NCBI GenBank assembly: GCA_035235625.1
Contig: CP141140.1
Coordinates: 40,543,351 to 40,607,350 of the forward strand
Reading direction: 5' to 3'
DNA: 64,000 bases
Source of the DNA: Saururus chinensis
Lineage: Eukaryota > Streptophyta > Magnoliopsida > Piperales > Saururaceae
The translations under genes and the position numbers were made by a program. Positions 57,594 to 64,000 of this stretch are shown here, in pieces. The notes beneath the pieces are model-generated. The model saw only the letters and a list, made by a program, of their open reading frames with translations. It did no database searches and was not told where the DNA came from. Within the stretch, counting starts at the first letter, position 1. Every line of letters starts with the position of its first letter.

Positions 57594-59774
57594 AAGGTCC
57601 CTGATTTTTCTACGATTTTCTGGGATTTTTCTGTCATTTTTCTGGTCATTTTCGGCAGGAAAATGTGACGTTTTAGCGTATGAGTATCTGTGTATTTCCT
57701 CCGTATTTATACCCGTAGAGTTGGGTGTGGGGCTTAGTCGCGGGCCACGGGCCTCGCTGCTCACTTATGGCGCGAATTTTAGAGGTTCGACGCGTAACCA
57801 GTGGGTTAATGCGCGTTGAGGATACGTTTGGAAAAAGAAAAATAAAAAAATAAAATAAAAAAGAAAATTCGGATCGGGTCGGGATCACCCGATCCAGAAC
57901 CCGGATGTGAACAGTACCGCCGCCCCCCCCCATTTCCGCCTGTTCACTGTGGCCGGCCGCCGCCGGCTGCCGATGGGCCGCCGCACCGGCTCCGCCCCGG
58001 CCGTGCGACGGCAGGGGAGCCGCCGTCCCGGCCCCACGGCCGCTCCGCCCCGATTTTTCCAGTTAACCTCCCCACTGCTTTTTTTGGATTCCGTCGCCGC
58101 CGTGAGCCGGCGAGGGCCAGCCGGCCGCCCACGGCTCCGCCATGGGCCGGCGACAACGGGAGGACACTCCCCCCGGCCCCGGACGGCCTCTGCTCCGCAG
58201 TCCTGCTCTGTTTCCTCTCTGCCCTGTTTTTCCGCCCCCACTGTGTATCGCCGTTCCGCCGTTGCCACGGGCCGGCTCGGCCCGACCGGCGGGCCACGGC
58301 TCCGCCCTGGGCCAGCGACGGCGAGGGGCCACCCCTCCCGGCCCGGTGGGCCTCAGCACCGCCGCCCCATCCACTTTTCCCCTCTGTGCACTGTTCCGCC
58401 GACGCACTGTTTTGGGCAAACAGTGGCCGCCGGCGGTGTTTTGTGGCCGATTCGGCTTTCCTCCAGCCTCGCCTTGCTCCGGCGAAGGCAGTGGACTACA
58501 CCTCCGTGCCCGATTCAGCCGCTGCCCCCATGGCCGCTCCGCCCTTATGGGTTTTCTCCGGGCGTTCCCTATTTTTGGCCTACGCCCGTTTTGGACGTTG
58601 TGACTGACGTTATCAGTCGGACGTCGGATTTGATTTGGTGGACCTTAGTTCGGCTCCGCCCCAGCCCGGTGATGCCAATGGGCCACCCCTCTGGGCCTTG
58701 TTCAGCTTTGCGGCCCGTAGCTGCAACTAGTCCGCCTTACCGGCACGTTTGCCGTTGACCCCTCTTGCCCATTTTACGCCGTCGGTACCGGACGGCCTTG
58801 GGCAAGAATTTGTATGTCTTACCTTGACAGAAGGTGGACGAGTTCACCTGCTCAGGCCTTGGCCAGTGACGGCCTCATAGCCTTTGCTCGACCTTGAACC
58901 CTCCCCCTGCTCTCTACCGTGCGAGATGCACAGCCGCCCGCACCATGGGTATTGGTTGTGGGTGGCGATTGGCGATGTCACCGCTTAGATTGGCCACCGT
59001 TAGGGTCTTAGCCCTGTTGGCTTTTGTGGGCCATGAGTCGCCTCATTTCAGCCATCTCCCCCGCCCTTTGGGTCGCGTGTGCATGTAGCCACGTGTGTAC
59101 TTCTGGGTTTAGGCGCCGCATTCGTGCCGCCTGACCATCGGTTGGCTTTGCCACCGAGTGGAGTTGACCACAGAGCCGTCCTCCACCTCTCCTTTGTTCT
59201 CGAGTGTCGCCCCACGCTCTCCGCCCTTATGTGGGCCCATGTTGACCGGAATCGTTGCCGTTGGGTGCTGTCCACGGCCGATTTCGACGTCCTTGTGGCC
59301 GGCTGTGCACGTTTTAGCCACCGGCCGATCTTTAGAGTGTACACCATCGACTTCGGGTCGCACTGCCACTTATGTTGGCACGATATTTCTCCCGGCCGCC
59401 CTAGTGTGCCGCCGTGGATCGTGGGTTTTACCGCATTGATTTCTAACACTCTGTTTGGCCGTGATAGTTCCGGCGCATCTTAAAATCCTCGGGACAGCAG
59501 CTTTCTCAGCCAGGCAACGGTTTTGACCGCCAACTCCGCCGCCGACGCTGCCACCGTCGTGTGCTCGCCATCGAACGTCATGATTACGAGGTAGGGGAGC
59601 TTTGAACTCGTAAATTCATGAAGCATGCTTTGAATGAGTAGTAGCATGCTAGGATTGTATGATTCCATGCTTGGATGTTAAGTAACGATCCGATTGCATG
59701 ATGTGTGTGTAAGCATGATTGTATGGTATGATTGATATGCATGAGATGTATGCATGTTTTATGGATGTGGATTA

Positions 59775-60115
59775 TGCATGCGCTAGCGATGGCTAGCAAA
59801 TATGTCAGTATGCTACGTATGTGTATGCACGTTTGGAGTACGTATGGATTATGCATGTGCTAGTGATGGCTAGCGTGCATGTTTGACGTATGTATGAATG
59901 TATGCATGTGCTAGTGATGACTAGCGTGCATGTTTGACGTATGTATGAATGTATGCATGTGCTAGTGATGGCTAACGTGCATGTTTGACGTATGTATGAA
60001 TGTATGCATGTGCTAGTGATGGCTAGCATGTACGTTTGATGTATGCATATGCTAGTGACGGCTAGCGTGCATGTTTGATGTGTGTATGCATGTGCTAGTG
60101 AGGGCTAGCGTGCAT
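59775..60115. repeat. 51-bp tandem repeats inside the long LTR
   Basis: 'gcatgtgctagtgatggcta' recurs about every 51 bp (59857, 59908, 59959, 60010) with shorter variants on each side. Units also share 'cgtgcatgtttgacgtatg'. Confidence 0.92.
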
Positions 60116-60877
60116 GTTTGTAGGTTGTGTATGTATGGCCGTATGTGTATGTTATACATATGTGTGAGACATACGTATGTATGATGGCATTTTGCCTATG
60201 CTTTGGATGTGCGTATGTGTTTGTGGGCAGAGGTATGGGCGATGGACAGTAAGAGGTGACAGAAGCTCTGTCTGAATTTGGATGCGGTTGTGTAAGCGTA
60301 TGACAGAGGATAAGAGTATGACGGGCAAGGATTAGAATGGATCAGTTTGGGGTGAATTGTATGTTGGGCATTTGTCAGATAGTAAGAGTGTTCATAATTG
60401 TACAAGCATAACGTACAGATTATGAAGTGAAAAGTAAGTATAATAATAAGTGAGATATAAGTAAGAGGGCGACAACTGGGTTGGCTCTGAGGAGCGTTAT
60501 TTGAGGATGTCAGTGTAAGAGGTTTTGGCCATAATATGGATGGCAAAGTGTAAGACTGTAAGGGTTTGGTGTACGATGAGTTTTGTCCATGATGTGGATG
60601 GGTAAGTGAAGTATGCTGCCCTAACGAACTTGGGTTTCGGATCGGGCTCAGCTTCGGTTTGATCAGTCGAGGACTGTGAGTTTGTGTGGCATAATTGTAC
60701 CGCATAATATACTTAATTCAAACTTGGATTATAAGCACAGCTAATGATAGCGTTGTGAGTTTGAGACCTGAGGGTTCGACGGATTAAGTTCCGTGTTTGA
60801 GCTGGCCGCTGATGAGTTGGTCGAGCGTTTATCATGTCTTGCCATGGTGTTTATCCTGCGGGATGTTGTCTGTGTGC

Positions 60878-61125
60878 TATGTAGAGCACCGGACGTCTAA
60901 TGCTCTGCTGAGAGCGACATTGTTTCTGATTTGGTCTGCGTGCTGTATAAGCCCAGACGTTTGATGCTCTGTTGAGAGCGATGTACGTTTCTGACTTTGT
61001 CTGCGTGCTGTATGAAGCCCAGACGTCTAATGCTCTGCTGAGAGTGACGTATGTTTCTGATTTGGTCTGTGTGCTGTGTAAGCCCAGACGTTTGATGCTC
61101 TGTTGAGAGCGTTGTATGTTTCCGC
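60878..61125. repeat. About 65-bp tandem repeats inside the long LTR
   Basis: 'atgctctgctgagag' or 'atgctctgttgagag' at 60900, 60964, 61030 and 61095, with 'gtctgcgtgctgtataagcc' between. Four imperfect units. Confidence 0.92.
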
Positions 61126-61489
61126 CCAAGAGTGGCACTGTACGTTTCTGCCCAAGTGGCACTGTATGTTTTCTGCCCAAGAGTTGCAATGGTACTATAA
61201 GACCCATTATGGTGGGCAATTCTCTGGCACTATAAGACCCATTATGGTGGGCAACTGTATGACCCCTTATGTGTGGGTGTTTATGTTTGCGCGCTCAGGT
61301 AAGTTGTATCATGGATCTACTCTTACCTGTTTGATCCAGTGCCCCATGAGCATTGGTGTGCCTTACCTTCGGAAAAGTCCATGGCGTCTAGTCACTCCCC
61401 GGAGGTTAAGGTGTTGCCCCAGTGGCATTCTTTTCCATTTCGACGTTGGAGCTTATTAGTTGTAATGAGCTTCAGTGGTCGTTGATATA

Positions 61490-61830
61490 TGTGTACGATT
61501 ATGTGTACGAGTACGACTGTACGAGTGTGAGTACGACTGTAAGTGTATGAGTATGAGTAAGACTGTAAGAGTGTGTATGAGCAGGACTGTAAGCGTATGA
61601 GTATGAACACGACTGTAAGAGTATGAGTACGATTGTGAGAGTATGTTTCTGAGTAAGACAGTAAGTATGATTTTGTGCAGACTGTATGAGTAAGGTCATA
61701 CGAGTCTGATTGTACGAGTAAGGTCGTACATGTATGGGTAAGCTGTATGAGTGAGTATACGATTGTACGAGTAAGGTCGTACAAGTATGCGTATGCTGTA
61801 TGAGTATGCGTACGGTGGTACGAGTAAGTT
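61490..61830. repeat. GTACGA/GTATGAG short-unit repeat inside the long LTR
   Basis: Dense imperfect repeats of 'gagtacgactgtaagagtat'-type units of about 20 bp. They open long minus-strand frames rich in THT/SYS that are not genes. Confidence 0.88.
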
Positions 61831-62659
61831 TGTGTGACCCTGGATAAGGGTGCTTGTATTATGATTTTGGCACGATGGTGCCTTCGGTATGTCTGTGGCA
61901 CGAGGGTGCCTTTGATATGATCGTATGTGTATGTGCACGATATGATTATGATATGCTTCTACTTCATGTTTGAGTTGCATGACGCATGTGTTTTTGAACT
62001 TATGGAGTTCACCGTTTGGGATTTCCCCTACTGGGTATTTTCCTACTGAGTATGAAAATACTCACCCTACTATTTTTAGCCTCGTTGTTCGGGAGGTTTT
62101 GCAGGTTGTGCGGAGAGCTCCTGAAGATGGACGCTCGTTTCAGCGGTGGATTGATTCCCGTTGACTCAGGTATCTGCTTGACTCATAGCGAGTTTATTTG
62201 TGCCACGATCTGTTGTATTGGGTGAGATGAGAACACAAGATGTTTATTCTGGACTTTCGATTGGATTAGTCTGTGGACTGTTATGGGACTTGTACTCAGG
62301 GATGCCTGGGAGAGTGATTTGTATTTAAAAGTCTATGATCATAGCAAATTTATTCGTATGTGTGTTTTCGAGTAGCGCCTAAGGATATTTGATTTGACAG
62401 TACGATGTTTAACCGTATGATGTTTTAAATTATAAACAAGTTTTGATTTTATCGTTTTGACTCCGATTTATGGAAAAAAAAATTTCTATGAGTTTTAAGA
62501 AAAAGGGATGAAAAATATCGGGCGTTACATATATATATATATATACCATGGTTGATCAAGTGCCCTAACATGGCCATCCATGTGTGTGTAACTTTGCGTG
62601 CATCTTATGCAACATTTAGCACATATGTTGAGCAACATTGTAGGCTTCCCTCCAATGCA

Positions 62660-63559
62660 TGCACTATCACTCCCAAGCGGCCACCCAACTCGAGCTAAAC
62701 CCGGTCAAGGGGCCGAATGAAGCACATGGGGGTGACTAAATTGCATTGCAAAAGACCTTTAATTGGGTATTTAATACATACACGGAGTCACGTACCTTTA
62801 GTCCTTTAAGCAAGAGAAATAAAGTAAAATAAAAGAAGATAACATCTCTGAAATCAATCCACAAAAGTACCACATATGAGCCTAAACACAGGCTCGAATT
62901 AGAAAATCTTAGATAAGTCTAAAAACATCATATATACACGAGTCTAAAACATAATCATCAATAAAAAGTGTTCTATAATCATGTCAGTATAAATCAGAAG
63001 ACAAAATAACATCAAGGGGCATTCACGTTAATCCCATGCATATCCCAATCGTCCCTCATACAGGGAATCTTGATTAACGGCATGTAACACAATACAGCCC
63101 CAAAACAAACACAGAAAGAGGGGTGAATAAAACTCAGTAAGGTTTGAAATATAGTAACATTAATCAGAAAATAACCATGACATATCAACTTGGTAATTTA
63201 GATATACATTTCACCTAATATCACAATTTCTGATTAATACCCTTACCATACCCCTATTTACTCTTAGGTAATTATCCTACTTAAAAGTATTTTCTACATA
63301 CTAATTCTGACATGAATAATCACATTATGGCACAATATCAATTCTGCATAATAAGTGATTCTCACTCAATTACACAATGCATAAACATCATATATAACCT
63401 GTAGGAGCAATGTCTCTAACACACATTTAGGTCATACATAATAAACCATTCTCCTTCATAACATTGAACTTGCATAACATATGTCTCCAACACGTAATTA
63501 CATGATGCATATTCATATCATTCATCCATAGGTCATTCACCCCGCACGATAAGCGTCTC
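62660..63559. repeat. Degenerate gypsy-type LTR segment
   Basis: 'gagctaaacccggtcaagg' to 'ctttagtcctttaagcaaga' parallels the segment starting at 63560 (gagccaaacccggtcc ... cattcctttgagcaaga). Likely an older relative about 0.9 kb upstream. No gene in 62530-63559. Confidence 0.6.
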
Positions 63560-64000
63560 TGTCACACCCTGGCATTGCCCGACCCGAGCCAAACCCGGTC
63601 CAAGGGCCGGTCAAGCGCACGGGGGCGACGAGGGAAAATTGGTATACGGTTTAGCGGAAGACTTAACCCTAAATACGGGCGATCTAACAGAAATACGGAG
63701 TACGCACATTCCTTTGAGCAAGAGTAAATAAGTAGAAAAAAAAGAGAGTCGCTTAACTTAAAATAAACGACTAGTCTCAAACCCACATGCTTAGTCAACC
63801 ATAGCCCACACTGGCTCTAAAACAGGTCTTAGACAACACAACTGTGAAATGTAACATAAATCCAACAGAGAACCATACACAAAGGTTCTAAACATAAGCA
63901 TAAACTAAGGAAAATAAGTCACATAAGAATCTCCACGATCACATCCAAGTCATCTCCATTCTTTCCTCAAAGAGGAGATCCTGTCCGTCTGCGTGTTGCA
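63560..64000. repeat. Gypsy-type LTR segment, cut by window end
   Basis: Starts TGTCACACCCTGGC, an LTR-like beginning with a GC-rich head, then 'cggtttagcggaagactta'. No coding sequence; the end lies outside the window. Confidence 0.6.

Larger units (their letters stand above)
57591..62529 (+). mobile_element. Solo-LTR-like unit of Ty3/gypsy Del/Tekay style, 4939 bp
   Basis: Starts TGTAAGGTCCCTGA and ends CGGGCGTTACA, the TG...CA borders of Del/Tekay LTRs, and is flanked on both sides by the same TA microsatellite, as expected for a short target duplication in a simple repeat. The interior has no retroviral domains. The first third (57900-59480) is GC-rich, giving long but meaningless open frames. 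The rest contains three families of tandem repeats. Orientation is inferred from the 'aaaaatatcgggcgttaca' end. It could also be one LTR of a larger element lost by recombination. Confidence 0.7.

Noticed and set aside
57907..58758. Long plus-strand open frame (283 codons), proline/arginine-rich
   Set aside because: Lies in the GC-rich part of an LTR-like unit where all frames are open on both strands; no domain, and the composition explains it.
59584..61980. Minus-strand open frames rich in HIHT/SYS/THT repeats
   Set aside because: Direct translation of tandem repeats in the long LTR; repetition, not coding, keeps them open.

Overview
This is plant nuclear DNA, almost certainly from an angiosperm. 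It contains Ty1/copia retrotransposons primed by initiator tRNA-Met, a complete CACTA (En/Spm) transposon, PIF/Harbinger-, hAT- and Stowaway-type elements, intron-bearing fragments of ordinary plant genes, and very large LTR pieces. I cannot fix the species. No intact host gene is visible. The window is a nested transposon landscape with at least eight broken gene copies, and no prokaryotic-style system or CRISPR is present.

Layout. (1) Positions 1-6441 are copy A of a duplicated locus: a pentatricopeptide-repeat (PPR) gene fragment split by a complete but decayed reverse-strand copia element (137-6156, target duplication CATTT). The right-hand LTR of this element carries a three-fold 477-bp tandem amplification. 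(2) 6442-10103 is AT-rich DNA without recognisable genes. (3) 10104-19630 is a pseudogene of a plant FAD-dependent monooxygenase (MO1/salicylate-hydroxylase-like). One exon is cut by a second copia element (10739-17463, duplication TCCGT) with an uninterrupted 1370-codon gag-pol frame, a leader holding six consecutive hairpins, and a left terminus that does not resemble its 3' LTR. (4) 20585-49166 is copy B of the duplicated locus. It has the same PPR fragment with the same copia element at the same site, followed by intron-containing fragments of a GH28 polygalacturonase, ATP-citrate lyase beta subunit and a ROP-interactor (ICR/RIP) coiled-coil gene.

(5) The copy-B copia element was itself invaded twice. 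A 15.0-kb CACTA transposon (22656-37653, duplication TGC) carries a tnp2-type transposase gene, a Transposase_24-type gene, a captured LRR receptor-kinase fragment and a captured unknown gene. A 5.0-kb PIF/Harbinger-type element (41827-46825, duplication TTA) carries a fragment of a ubiquitin carboxyl-terminal-hydrolase-related gene. (6) 49440-49967 ends like a second CACTA family. 50065-52584 is a non-autonomous hAT-type element containing nested repeats and a tRNA-like sequence. (7) 52593-57550 shows no recognisable gene. (8) 57591-62529 is a 4.94-kb solo-LTR-like unit (Ty3/gypsy Del/Tekay style) inserted in a TA microsatellite. (9) 62530-64000 holds two related LTR-like segments, the second cut by the window end.

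Relative order from nesting: gene fragments were assembled first, then copia inserted into the PPR fragment, then the locus was copied (A and B share the insertion), then CACTA and Harbinger entered copy B and the LTR triplication arose in copy A. The only genes that look close to functional are those of the mobile elements: the copia gag-pol frame at 12482-16594 and the two CACTA genes. The transposase has one in-frame stop.
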